This document shows, one piece after another, positions 1-12,400 of a stretch of 64,000 bases of DNA (the first letter of the stretch is position 1; every line of letters begins with the position of its first letter). Both the position numbers and the translations under genes were made by a program. The notes beneath the pieces are model-generated. The model did not search any database. It had not been told where the DNA came from and was given only the letters and a program-made list of their open reading frames with translations. This DNA is from Stratiolaelaps scimitus (taxonomy: Eukaryota; Arthropoda; Arachnida; Mesostigmata; Laelapidae): the NCBI GenBank assembly GCA_019614645.1, contig JABWDB010000005.1, forward strand, positions 9,890,001-9,954,000. Reading direction: 5' to 3'.

Positions 1-2000
1 GAGAAGCGGCTGATCAAAGCGATTCAGGGAAAACAAGAAGAGGAGACGAAGAAATTTCAACAGCTGCAAAAGACCGCCTACAAAAGCGAGAAGGAACGCT
101 ACAAACAGCGTTACGACGGCGAGGAACTCAAGGTCCATAAAGCCGGCTTGCATGAAAGCCAAAATCAGGAACTCACACGGCTGACCATCACTCAGGCTGA
201 TTCACTGAAACGAGAAATCAGGTAATTACTATTATTATAATTATTATCATTGTAAGATCATATTGTGTACGATAATGAGGCTGCCAACTTTCGATGCTTT
301 GTCTAGGGTAAATACTTATGGTTGCTTGCTCTTTCTATCGACGTTCGTCTCTGTTTGTTCTACTACGGCGTATGAAGGTGTTACCGGCGACGGCGTCTGG
401 TAATGGCGCACTGTCTTGAACAGGAGCAACTCCGCTCCGAGCTGGAGCGACGTGAGGCTCAACTGGAGCAAGCTCATTCCATCCTGCTCCGCCACCACGA
501 CGCAACCCAGCGGCTCGAGCTAGGCCAGCAGCGAGCCGTTCACCAGCTGCGGGCTGACCACCTGCGGCGACAGCACGAAACCGAGATGAGTTTACAGAAG
601 CAGTATAGCACACGGCGAGAGCACGAACTGCACAAGAAGCACGCAGCCGAGGTAAAGCAGCAACCCAAGAGCCTGCGTCAGAACGAGCTGCAGATACGTA
701 AGCAGTTCCGCGAGGCATGCAAGGTTCAGACGCGCCAGTACAAGGCGTGGAAGAGTCAGTTGATGGCGAGCACGCCACGCGAGCGGCACAAGGAGCTCGT
801 TAAGCGGCTCAAGGACGAGCAGGTTCGCAAGCTGGCCCTTCTGGGCGAGCAATACGAACAGAGCATCTCGGAGATGCTGCAGAAACAGTCGATCCGTCTA
901 GACGAGTCACAGTCGGCCGAACTACACCAGTTACAACAGGACCTTCAAATGGAGCAGGAGCTGTTGCTCGCGTTTCAGTCGAAAAAGAAGATCATGGCTG
1001 AGAGCCAACGCAACAAGGAACGTCAGGAATTAGAGGACCGCATACATAATCGCCTGCGGACGATACAGGCCAAGGTAGGGAGAGTTGGACCTCGATTGTA
1101 GGACATAGTAGTCCCCTGTGATGGTCTAGGGGGACTGCTACACAGAAGGGACATATGGTTTTGTATCAAATTCTATCGGACGCGGAGAATATTTGAATTT
1201 GTTTATCACCTTTTGTCATCTGTAGATTGCTGCCCGGTGCAGCCGGTTTAAAATAAGCAAAAATATGGCCCCGATAGTTCCTCATAGTAAAGCCTACAGG
1301 TTAAGGGCTACGGACAGTCTCTCGTAGAAATGCCTGAAGGTTAACGGAAACAGGTGAGCAGTACTATTGTGTTATATACATACCACGAGTCCTCTCTTAG
1401 ACAAACGCCGTAGTACTGCCGGGGATAGAATCCGGGCCGAGTCAAGGTCAGGACATATTGGCAAATGTTTTGAATGTATCTCAAAATGGAAGAGCAGCCT
1501 TAGATGATATAATACATGCATCCAGTTAATTGCACGACAGCTATTCGTCTCTCTAGAAATCACTCTAAAAGTACTCCCTAAACTACGCTTGTATTAACAA
1601 GCCTCTGAAACCGAATAGAGATTTTGCTCGCTTAATTAACCTGTCGTACATCATTGTCTCTGTCGTTTTTTTTTAAATGTCATCCTCTCTCTCAACGTCA
1701 CTCAACTTGCAGATGGATAATGAACGTAAACAGTTCGCCTCGGAACGCCTATCCCGCCAGCAGTTGCTCGCGAAGCGGCAAATGGCAGATTTGGAGAAGT
1801 TCGATCTTGAAAGCAACCAGATGGGTTTCTCACTCGCCGAAATTTTGGCCGCTGAGGAGTCCGGCGGTTTGGCTGGTGCACAGTCCCTTTCGGGCAGCTT
1901 GCTCAGTCTCGCGCACTCGAACTCGACAACGTCATTTGGCCAGGGTCCCGATACACCGCAACCGCCCGGCAACAATCACAACCACTCGACGCCGCTTTAA
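1..2000 (+). CDS. Tao: Tao (TAOK) serine/threonine kinase, C-terminal part, 5' end outside window
   Basis: Three exons: 1-221 (starts mid-exon), 378-1074 and 1713-2000, with TGA-free frame ending in TAA at 1998-2000. They join in phase 2 and phase 0 across GT-AG introns and give about 401 residues. The protein is almost entirely charged coiled coil. Remembered TAOK blocks are clear: residues around RREHELHKKHAAEVKQQPKS, QFREACKVQTRQYKAWKSQL, RLKDEQVRKLALLGEQYEQS and the late FDLESNQMGFS. The tail SLSGSLLSLAHSNSTTSF resembles insect Tao. The kinase domain lies upstream, outside the window. Tao family kinases are Ste20 enzymes that activate Hippo/MST and p38 signalling and affect microtubules; the part seen here is the regulatory and dimerising tail. 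Exon 2 was extended upstream of its first ATG (403) to the acceptor at 376-377 because this restores the conserved basic CxRRRR-like segment. The family assignment is secure; the exact splice points are inferred. Confidence 0.95.
1075..1712 (+). other. Intron of Tao between its last two coding exons
   Basis: The donor GTAGGG follows a phase-0 lysine codon and the acceptor CTTGCAG precedes ATG GAT AAT. A pyrimidine-rich run lies just upstream of the acceptor. I see no coding sequence inside. The other intron in view, 222-377, is only 156 bp. Confidence 0.85.
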
Positions 2001-2137
2001 CTATCTATGAATATAGAAAGAGGAAACTATATATATATATATATATATACAAAACATATATATATATATATTTAAAACGAGAAAAATAGAAGGCAATAAT
2101 AATGATAATAATAGGCGCGATACCTAGACGTAAACGA

Positions 2138-2143
2138 AATAAA
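2138..2143 (+). other. Candidate proximal poly(A) signal of Tao
   Basis: A canonical AATAAA sits 138 bp after the Tao stop codon, in an A-rich context. It is the first such hexamer downstream. Use is not provable from sequence. Confidence 0.45.
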
Positions 2144-2325
2144 ACAAAGCAGGGCTCTTCTCGCACAGACACCAATTTCTACAACAGCGAGATTTGACGA
2201 AGACGAAGTCAAATCCGAGAGAGGAAACGGTGGACGGCGACGACGAGGCACCGACTCGTTCAGTCGTTAACAATCGCTCGTATACTCAACAACCATCGTG
2301 GTTGGATTTCTTCGGCACCGGGTGT

Positions 2326-2396
2326 GAACAACAACAACAACAACAACAGCATCAGCAACAACAACGACGACAACAGCAACAAAAACAACAACTCAA
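2326..2396 (+). repeat. CAA/CAG trinucleotide tract
   Basis: Impure (CAA)n/(CAG)n of about 70 bp in the Tao 3' region. It generates polyglutamine-like frames on the plus strand and polyleucine frames on the minus strand, which are artefacts. Confidence 0.85.
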
Positions 2397-4175
2397 CAGG
2401 TGTGGCTCTCTGATTCACTGAAACATGAACAGCGGCGCGCGGCGACTGCTCCTTCATCTAGCGGCGACGTATCATCATCATAACTGCATCACGCAACGCA
2501 CAACGGCAAAAATAGCAGCAAGAACAAAAACACTACGCAAACAGCAGCGAAGAGCGAAATATAGCATTAGACGCGGCTAGCGCGTACGGAAATAACCGGC
2601 TAGCTCGACTACGAGTCGGTATGGCTCGGTGGAACGGATTCGGCGCGCACATCTGCACTCGTGGACGACGATTGAGCATTAGTTACATAGAATCGCATTG
2701 TGGTGCGTTCGACGCGGCAGTCGAACGAGGTCGGGATTGAAATTTGTTGAATATCGAATAGCGTGGACACGCCAAATTGACATGACGGCGAAAAGCACGA
2801 TCGATTTTGACACAGAGACAATTCGAGAGGATGCTTGGCTAAGCAAACACTATGGCTATTTACAAGGGGGAATAATAGGTGCAGCTTTGGCTACAGAATC
2901 GTAATCACTTGCATCCGGCTATCAATACACATATGTATATGCGTGTATCGCGTGTGATTTGGGTGGCACATGCGTTGGTCAGGGTGGACGCTCGGTGCCG
3001 GTGAATTGCGTCAGGGACATGTTATGCCAGGACTCGTTTGGCATCATGGCCTCACGCCTTCGTCTGCGGGTCAGTGCTGGAGCAGCACGAAAAGTCACTA
3101 AGGATGAACAACATTGTTTACTGTGGCGTGAATGCCGTGCGTGACGAAACGCCCATGAGAATAATGTACAACAATTTAGGATAGATTATTATTATCATTA
3201 TTATTATTATTATTATGAAGACAGATGATGGCCGTCGACGTAGGAGTCAGTGGAAGCATCAGGGGATCACTAACATCATATTGGGAATTGGCACATACTG
3301 AGACTTATATACGAGACTGACTCATCGGGTACGTACACAACAAGAGCAGTCCGGATTGACGTGAATCGTTCGAACGGCTCTTGTAACCAACTGTACCTTT
3401 TCGTGCGTGCACCGCGGCTAGTCAGTTGCGACGATGAACGTCACACCTCCTGCTCTGTGTCGCTCTGGCTTGCCTCTAACTGGCATTGTTCCACTGTCAG
3501 AAATAGCTAGAGGAACAGATGGTGGGACGTGTTCGTTGTTATTGTAGGCCGACCATCGGTTGAGCATTGACGTGGGCTCACGGTTCGTTCTGTGCGAATG
3601 TGCGGTCTTCGACTTATGGTGAGTGATTCTGAGAGAAGTATCGGTACGAGCGTGTTTCGCTGTCTAAACATGTTCGCATGCGCGCTGTCTCAGGTGTGAA
3701 CAACGACAAGGGTCAGGCTCGTACAGCTTGACCAACCCATCTCGGATGGTGCTGCTTGTGATGGCCTAAACATTAGTTGCGTAAGAATTGTACAGCAGCG
3801 CAAGCCCGTTTCGTCCGACGCCATTGGGGTTTTTTTTTCGACCAAAAAGACAAAGAAGAAAGAGAAATGCGTTTGCGAGAAAGTCACCTCTGATCCGATC
3901 AGGGATAGATTTACGTGGCGCCGAACGGAGACAAAACGAATTCAGATTTTACGGGAAACGGCGACACGGGAGCGAAGGATGTTACAAATACGCCATATAG
4001 ATTGTACCTATACCCGCGTATCCTTCTAGATACACACAATGCTATATTCACACAATAACGGAACATAGTACAAACAACAAATGCGAGGCATACGGGCGAC
4101 GTCATCACGTTGTCGCCGCCATGTATTTAACTAAAGTAGAGACATTAGCAAAGCTAGAATACAAAACAAATTAAT

Positions 4176-4206
4176 GGGGGCGGGGGGGGTGGATGGGGGG
4201 CGGGGC
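4176..4206 (+). other. G-quadruplex-type G-run cluster
   Basis: Four G runs of 5, 8, 6 and 4 bases are separated by short linkers (C, TGGAT, C). This satisfies the usual intramolecular G-quadruplex pattern. It lies on the sense strand of the putative long Tao 3' UTR, so it could fold in the RNA. Confidence 0.6.
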
Positions 4207-5983
4207 TGGTATTCACGACAGGATCACGTGAGCTGACAAGATTTGATATAGCTGCATCGTTGCAAAGGAAGACCTCGTTGTATACTGCGGTCGATGATGA
4301 TCCAGACGGCTGAATCGAAATCGGATCGGTGCGTTTTTCAAGTGAAACCGATCGATTGAACGATGATACGAACACTCTCTCATTCGTTTATGGCGGTAGC
4401 CCTTGGTGGGAAGTGGCAACCTATGATAGGGCGTGAGAATTGTCCGGGCGCTTCTCGTCGACACGGTTACAGTCATGACTGCTAGTGGAGCTTTGCCGTC
4501 AATAGTGATTATGTTACACGGGTTATCGACGGGATCGGGTTACGGGATAGCGGCAGGCGAGACCGCCCGAATCACGGAAATTGTCGGCCAATTTGCTCGA
4601 CAATTATTCTGTCTGACTCTCTGTTTCGTCTGTCGATTCTGACCTCTTGTTGAGGAGCAGCGAAATCACAATTGTAACAGTGAAATGTTTTGGCGTGATA
4701 AATTACTATTCCTATTATTATTATTAATCGCTCAGCGGGCAAACTCGGAATTTGGTGAGTGTACCAAGGTTGAAATTCAGTGCTGATTTGTTTAGCCGAC
4801 GTTCGTAATAACGGCATAAGAAAAGGCACCGACATGTGCAAATGTACGTGAATCCGACAGTTAAACAGCGACAGCAGAAAAGTGAAGAAGAGGAAGAAAG
4901 GCAAATCAGTGATCCCAGTTGAAGGGTGTATTTCTTCGGTACGGATTGACCGGGTATTGGCAGGCGGATTCGAAGGGATTGATACCTATCTGCAGCTCCT
5001 TCTTCATACAACGTTTCCTGACATATTGACAGATCGATGGTGATCGATACAATAATAATGATGACGATGATATTCATAATAGAAGTTGTTCGTTATTTAT
5101 CTGGACGTGATAAATGCGTGTTGAATGTGTACAACGGCACGGGCGAGAGTTGGTAGCCGAGAACGTAAGTGCAAGCAAGATCAGTTTAGCAGTCGAATGG
5201 ATCAGCGACGGATGGAACGAAGCTTACAGCAGTGCGTACACAGCAGTCGTGGTCTGGATGACTGGACGGGTGCATGTATCTCTATGTATGGCTGTGTGTG
5301 TGTGCCTGTGTGTATCTGCCTGTGCTGCGATCGGCCTCAACGTGGTGAGACGATGAAGAGCGACCCACGAGGCCGTTGCAGCCGAAACAGCTGCAGTATA
5401 AGAACAATGAACGAGCCTTTGGAAATTAGGATAGGATAGGCTGCTGCCTGAAATGTCTGTACATATGATTGTAATATATATATATTTGCGGAACGGGACG
5501 GACGATAGATCGAAGGCAGAGGTATGGAGGAAAGCGATAGACGAATGGAACTACGTAAGGTCGAAATGACGTCGAATGATGATGACAATGACGGTGATAC
5601 TCCGCCGAGAACGAGGAACTGATCGGTGCATAGAGAAGCTAATAGAATTGAACACTGAAACCGATCGAGCTGACGTGTAAAATGGATCCGTTTGGATGTC
5701 AGGAAATATATGAACGCGGCGAAATGGGGGCGAAACCTTTCGTATACGAGTGACGAAAGCAGCCAGCGGTGGAGACACAAGGACAAAGGCCGGGCGAGCG
5801 CCGGGGCTTGGTGTAGGCGGAGCGGGACACCGATAGGAAATAGCGATGATGGACACAAAGGGAGAAACACACGCGCGTATATAGATGACGAATGGATGAT
5901 GATGATGACGATAATAATAATTATTATGTTGACGGGATGGCGGCAAGCGAGAACCGTAAGCGGGTACAGAGGGATATGAGAGA

Positions 5984-6023
5984 GATAGATAGAGAGAGTG
6001 AGAGAGAGAGTGAGAAAGAGAGA
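5984..6023 (+). repeat. GA-rich microsatellite
   Basis: Interrupted (GA)n with GATA units. Of the kind bound by GAGA-factor-like proteins, but it is probably just low-complexity DNA. Confidence 0.7.
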
Positions 6024-6306
6024 TATGATACATATGTGTTTCTATGTGAGAAGTTTAAATTCACGATGTAATGAGAACTAAGGACAAAGGCGATATAATC
6101 ATCATGGTGAAGATGATGATCAATAGAGAATCATAACGACGAAGAGGACTGCGGGAAAAGATTGCAGATGTCTGATAGAGGGAGACGGGCAGGAAGAGAG
6201 AGCGGGGGATTGGGGAGAGGTGTACGGCATTCGATGAAGTGATTGCGAACGTGGGTGAGAAATAACCATGGTGATGATGATTGTGTAGCGAACGATGAAG
6301 AACATA

Positions 6307-6361
6307 TTATTATTATTATTATTTTTATTAGTATAATGAATATTATTATTATTATTATTAC
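6307..6361 (+). repeat. ATT trinucleotide microsatellite
   Basis: Two (ATT)n blocks are separated by a short AT-rich spacer. They explain the isoleucine- and asparagine-rich open frames on the minus strand. Confidence 0.8.
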
Positions 6362-6600
6362 AATCATAATTCTTATCTAGGGATGTAAGAGGAATCGAAA
6401 AGGTGGGAGAAAAAACCGAATAAATAAACATAACACATGGACCGAATAGCTCTCATAACTTGTAAGTGCCGCACAAGACGAGTGCGTCGGCTGACGAAAC
6501 AACAACAACAACAACAATAAATGATGACGCATTATATGCAAAAACAAACAAAATAAAGCTATACAGAACAATGAAAATAAATGACAATTCTTCTCTCGTC

Positions 6601-7600
6601 TTGTATTTGCTAGTGGCTTCTAGTTATTAGTTACTTGTATATGCGCCTTGTTTGTCTCGCTTAGCGTAGCGATCTACGCCGCCGCTTCGAAAGGGCTTTC
6701 TGGGCCAGCAAGCGCAATGGGGATGATTCTGTTGATGATCGTTTTATGCCTGATTTATCCGGCAGCCTCGTCGATTGTGTTGAACTCTCTACGTGAGTGT
6801 GAATTGACCTTCCTACCTTGAATAGTAAGTTAATTTCCCGATAGTTGTTGTAATTATACAGGGTGTTTTGTTTGGTATTAGTTTGTGTTAATATTGATGG
6901 AATTCGATTTCAACAACAACTGCGCATCGAAATAGTAGCTGGGTGATATGCATGCTAATTTCAGTTCCAAGAGAACTTGCGTATTGTAAATATTGCAGTT
7001 CCTTTAATATGCCACTGAACCTTAACCACAAACAATTCGAACACTTCCAGCTTGGGCTCTGTTGTTGGCAATAGACCCTTAAAATGGTCTCAGAATTAAA
7101 AATGATTATTTTTAATAGGCTCCCCGTGATGGCAACCTCGTACAGTTACGCTTGCTATTACATCCGACATAGCTATCTCCCCAGGTAAAAATTAAATTTA
7201 CAAGTCTTACCGTAAATTAACCATCAGTCATTGACTAACGGGAATTAGTAGACATGTGATTTTTAGTTCATTCCAAAGAAGAACTATTTCTCCAGTTCCA
7301 AAAGAAGCCTAACTCGAATCTTATCATATTGTCACCTGTCAAACCAGATGCCATCGCACTCAAGCAGCACACGACTGTCGCTGCGTTACTGCCAGGTTTG
7401 CCTCGCTACGCGTTGCCAGGGTATATCTACCACAGCAATCTCAGTCGCGCGGACACGGCCGCCTGGCCGCCTGCTCCAACAGTCATTCAGCCCCGTTTCT
7501 CTTCTGTGTCGTTCGAGAAGAGACAATGTCGCACGCATCGTTCCCGCGCATATGCCATTTATTGCCATTGGGCCATTTTGATACAATATTAGTGGGCCCA
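6601..7600. other. Spacer with no recognisable gene
   Basis: Moderately AT-rich sequence with no recognisable exon, RNA gene or mobile-element motif. It separates the last candidate Tao poly(A) signals from the GC-rich block that follows. Confidence 0.5.
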
Positions 7601-9400
7601 GCGCAGCCCCCACCTACCCGCAGCCACACATACGCCCCGCGCCTTCAGCTGTCGGTCTGTGGGGGGTTGTATCACCGCGACGGTGGACCAGCGCCTCGCC
7701 GTCGTCCCACGAGAACCGTTCGTTCGTTGCCTCCGTCCCGTCGTAGTGTATCAATGGTCCAGAGGCAAAACCATCCGCCGTGATCCGTGGACGTGGGTCC
7801 GGCGGGCATCGATGTGTCCGATGCCGCTTTGGTGGCGCGTTGCGAGAGTTCTCCTTTCCCGATCCGATCCTCCCGATAGCTTGCCCGATCCCTTCGGTTC
7901 GCCCGCCTCGTTCCGACACGGACCCTTGCGGCGCGCCATGTCCCGCCGATGGCCGCGATCGTTTGCTGCCAACAGCCCGCGACTCCGACACTCACCCGCT
8001 ACTCACGCGCTCGTCCGCACGCCACCGCCTTGAATGTGTCCCCCCACCCCCCGCCTCCCTTCCCGACCTCCGCAATCCCATCACAGAGTGTTCCCGGGAT
8101 TCTCAGAAGCTGTATGTGGAACGACAACGTTGCGTGGGGCAGGCAACGGTCGGCCAGCACGCAGGCGGGCGTCCAAGTCGACAGCCACTCCTGGGGTCGC
8201 GCGCTGCTTGGCGAGGAAGGTTGGCCGACGGGACTCACGGAGCTCGGGGATGGAGAGAGGGCAGACGGGGAGTTGGAGCGCGCTTCTGGGATTCAGGGGT
8301 GCTCCTCTCGTTCCGTCGGTGGTCGGTCGGTGGACAGAGACGAATGCCGAAGAGTGCATGCGTAAGTGGCGCCCTCTGCCCGCCGTTCCTCATGTCTCAC
8401 TAGCACCAGCAGAATCGCGACCACCACCACCACCACGACGGCGACGACCAACAACGACCACCTCCACCAGCACCGTTCGGTGGAGGCTGCTCTGCCGCTG
8501 CCGCGCTGTGGTCGCTGCCCGTGTGCATGTGCCCTACCGTGGGCGACAGTCAGCTCGTCCGTTCGTGCCTTGTCTTGCCTCGCCTCCGCCTATCTCTTCT
8601 CTGCTCTGCCCTGCCGCACTGCCACCGGCCTGTGTGAGCGCGATTGTGTGTGAGCGAGAGCGCCTGCTTGCCCCACAGCGACCGCGCCCCCGAAAATCAC
8701 CCCCAAGCACCCCATCGCTTCCCTCACTCGGCCGCTCCCGTCTAGCGACTTCTCCCTTCTCAGGGAGGTTCTCTTGGCTTGGCTCCTGCTCTGCTGTCGC
8801 TGCCGCCGCCGCCGCAGCCGCCATCTTGCTTCTCTGTTCTCCGCGCTGAGTGCAGTGCAAAGGGAGCCAGCCGCCGCTCGGCTCCACTCAGCTCCACTCC
8901 CCCGCTAACTTCAGCCAGCCTGTCTCGCCCTGCCCGTCGGCCTAGCTGGCTGGCTACTGCCACCACTATGAGATAGTGTGCCTTGTACAGAGCCCCCCCC
9001 CAACAGAGAACGCGCACCTAGCAGAGCGACGAGCGGAGAGTACGCAGGGTGGGATACTATTCGATCGCCCATGGAAACGTGAGTTCATCCCCGAGTTGGT
9101 GTACGACTCGCGTGTGCTGTGTTCGCTTACTTCGTCCACTCGTTCGTTGCTTGATTTGTTCGTCCGTCTGTGAAAAAAAACGGCCGAAAACGAGAGAAAC
9201 GTCTCCGCTGCTGCTGCTGCTGCTGTGGTGGCCGAAGCTGCGACTCGAGCGGAAGCAGTAGCGATAGCGGCAGTCGCGTTTGCGCGTCCGTTCAAACGTC
9301 TGTTACCGTTCCTGCCTTCGTGCTGTGCTGTGAATGAACGAGTGCGCGATTGAGTCAAGTGTAGGATAGTCGAAAACGGAACAGCGATTGACCCAGTGCC
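7600..9400 (+). promoter_or_regulatory. GC- and CpG-rich promoter-like block with candidate noncoding first exon
   Basis: Base composition shifts sharply to GC-rich with many CpG dinucleotides, unlike both flanks. At 8817-8828 there is GCCGCCATCTTG, which matches the YY1/Pho-type promoter motif. At 9079-9084 a strong donor GTGAGT follows CCC ATG GAA AC, so a first exon could end at 9078. Overlapping open frames of up to 271 codons on both strands are what GC-rich low-complexity DNA produces, and I do not call them genes. The nearest plus-strand gene downstream is the WSD-like gene 10 kb away. A 5' UTR exon for it is possible, but a coding join from the ATG at 9071 to its first exon would not keep frame. 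Confidence 0.4.
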
Positions 9401-12400
9401 CGGGTACGTTCGGTCTCGAGGGCAGCGGTGGCCGTAGCGGTGGCTACTCCCGAGCGGCGCAACGTACTCGGGCTATCCGGATATGTACAAACATTTATCA
9501 CCGTAAGATACACACATACATTCATCAATACATACATTCATATACATTTCGTACAGCCGTCTGAGTGTGTCCCATCCAGTTTTTTCTATCGAAGACACCG
9601 ACAAAGAGGAAGCGAAACCCAATCGGCAGCCGGGCGGCCCTCAGGCCAGTGGACCAGTTCTCTTTTACCGCCCAGTGTAGCTCGATGTTTGCGTGTTGAC
9701 GACATCATGTTGCCCGACGAGAACGTAGTGTAATGTAGTCTAGCGGGTCGTATACCGATGAGACGGGTCCGTGTGCTGCAACGGCTGCTGGTTTGACAGC
9801 ACGACCAGGTTTACCAGGTGTAGCGGACACCCCGCCTCCGACGAGGCAGTGTACACTGTCGAATAATGAGCAACATCGAGACCTGTCCGCGGAATGGTTG
9901 GCTTGCCGAGAAAAAGCCGCACGATAAAACAACAACAACAACAAGGACAACAATGACGACAACGACGCGCCGCGTCGTGAATAGACGCACGTGAGCGTGC
10001 ACGTGCGATTTAAGCACGGCGCCTATGCACGAATCATTGATTGATTGATTGATTCGTTCATTCGTCCATCGAGTGATGAGGTGATTGTCGCTGGCCGATT
10101 TCGCGCCAATGACAGAAGAGATCAGGGACTCGACAGGGTGTTCTCCGTGTGAGTGTGTGTGTGTGTGTACAAGATCGGGGACATCGGGTGAAGGGTGTTA
10201 GATACTCCAAGGCTGAGATCGATCGGTGTATCCGGGCGATCTGTCGCCAAATCTCGGCAGATCAAGCAGTGCTGATCTCGGTGTCGGTGTGGTTGTGTTC
10301 GGGTGCTGTGCTGGTCGACGACTGTGAGAGGAAAGAAACGAAGGAGTGCCCGCCTGCGTGAATGAATGGTGGCCAGTGCGGCCTCAGCTTTCGCGGCTTG
10401 TGGTGTTAACGGTCGGTGCGTGTGTGGGTGGTATGGGTGTGTACAACATCTTGATTTACTCGGCCGCCCGCCCGCCCGCAGCCCTCTGCCGTGTGCGCTT
10501 ACTGCTGAGGGCTGGTAGAGTGTGACGCACGAAGTCTATCAAGCGTCAATACGTATTATTACTACGGCGGATGCGAGAGGTTACGTCCATAATCATCCGT
10601 TGGCTTTATGCCGATGTAGAAAGCTGAGCCAAAGGACAAAATCGGGGAGATCTACGGCGATTTCCCTCTTCGCGCTTTCTCGATAGGTACGAGCCGTTCG
10701 GACGGTACGCTCCTCGGCTAGGAGAGGCTCAGTGGCTGGGCGGGGAGGGCCCCCAGCCAGCCAAAAACATAGACCGGGCGATACTCGAAGGCATCGACGC
10801 CCCCTTAGGGCCTTTGGCTCGCTCCTCAACTGGATGTCAGTGAAGGGTCAATGCACCCGCCGGAATCGTTTCACGTTCTTGCGCCGGAAGTACTCTCCTT
10901 CCCTTCTCTCTCTCTCTGCCAGGTCATTGCTGGGCCACATTGTGAATTTCGCAGGGCTTACAGATTGTCAAGTGGGGTCGCGGTTTACGCATCAGATACG
11001 CCAGCTGACGTAGAAAAGGCGAAACAAATACCTCGAAGTGAAACGAATAGCTCGAAATTTGACCCCTTCATAATAGGTTAGATGACGACACTGGCTTAAA
11101 TATGATTTTCATAGGTAAATGCATCGAATGTTGCAGTAAATGGCCGCATAATTTTCGCCGTTGGCGGTTTTCCAACAGATCAGTCGATCAACAAAGCAAG
11201 CGTGGGGATAATTTCGCTGTGAAGGTGACTTTGGCCACAGTTTCAAGACGTGGCCAGGGTCAGCACTGCCAATGTTGGGGTAGTTTTGGTGGGAACAGCT
11301 TCCGTGATGTCGATTTCTCAGCGTTCAGCTTCTCCGAGTATCACGTATAGGGTATATCATCATAATTCTGACGCCTCTCTCCAGTGGCTAACGGCAAGAC
11401 TGTATGTTGCCACGAATGGAACATTCGAAGTAATGCTGCACAAGCTCTCCGAGCCATCTGGGGGAGGGTGGGGTACGCGGGTTTAGTGCGGTTTGTCAAT
11501 TCCACACCGGTGTTGGTATGAAACATCCAACATGTATGGGCATCTCATGCATTCCCCGTCTCACGCATTAACTAGAACGAATAAAATTGTAGAGCAAATT
11601 CCATGCGGCGTGAATATGGAATCACTATAATCGCTACCACCGAATCAATTCTAACAATTGTGAGTCACAGGATTGTATGGCAGGCTCAGGTTACGTGACG
11701 ATCGCATCAATTCCGAGCAATGTGGAAGCTTAGATTTTGCCCGTATTACCAGCGGGGAGGGTTGAGGATAAATTCGGTTTTATTTGACAGTTCACAAAGC
11801 TCAATGAGTAACGCATTGGATACTCGAAAGGTAGACTCCCCTCTAACAGCAAATAAGGCTGAGGTAGCACCCAGAGTTTCAATAGTGGTAGCATGTCGGT
11901 CAGGAAAGCCAAACGTGTGACCAACATCACGTCTGCCCCTCGGTGTGTGTTATGCGGTGTCTATGGTGTCTACACAAAAACTGAGCTCCACAATCGATAA
12001 CTCGAAATTTCGTCTCGTTGTCAGGCCAAAACCACCACAGTGCCGATTTGCGCGCTTCATATTAAGCTGTGAAACTCATGGTGGATCTCCCTCCGGTCAG
12101 CAATAGCCTAGAACGAATCCTAGAGACCTAGCTAAACTTATATCGATTGAGTGTTATTGAAATGTCGACCCAGCCGAGTTACCCATGAAATGCTCGATTA
12201 GATGCCCCCGCAGACATTTGAGTCAGCCAATGCCCGAACCTGACCGGTGGAAGTATCCTTATCGGTTATGACGAAAAGAGACTGTAGTTTTGACATCTTC
12301 TAGCGGTACACAAATGCACACGTTACGGCCCACATGTAGTCAATTCAGCGAACTAAATCGCCGGAATGACGAGCACCACAAATACAGTATCTCTGATAAA

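Larger units (their letters stand above)
2001..6600 (+). other. Tao 3' untranslated region and downstream flank, repeat-rich
   Basis: No coding sequence is recognised. The stretch holds (AT)n at 2028-2071, a CAA/CAG tract at 2326-2396, ATT/TTA-type tracts at 3186-3215 and 6307-6361, a G-run cluster at 4176-4206, and a GAGA-type tract at 5984-6023. AATAAA occurs 138 bp past the stop (2138-2143) and again in a cluster (6419-6428, 6552-6557, 6576-6581). The gene may therefore use a short or a very long 3' end. The spacing of the signals is seen; their use is inference. Confidence 0.5.

Noticed and set aside
2194..2457. Gln-rich plus-strand and Leu-rich minus-strand frames
   Set aside because: Produced by the CAA/CAG tract in the Tao 3' region.
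8034..8849. 271-codon plus-strand frame in the GC-rich block
   Set aside because: Low-complexity Pro/Arg/Ser/Ala sequence, with several other frames on both strands open at the same place. This is the expected artefact of GC-rich DNA, and no family is recognisable.
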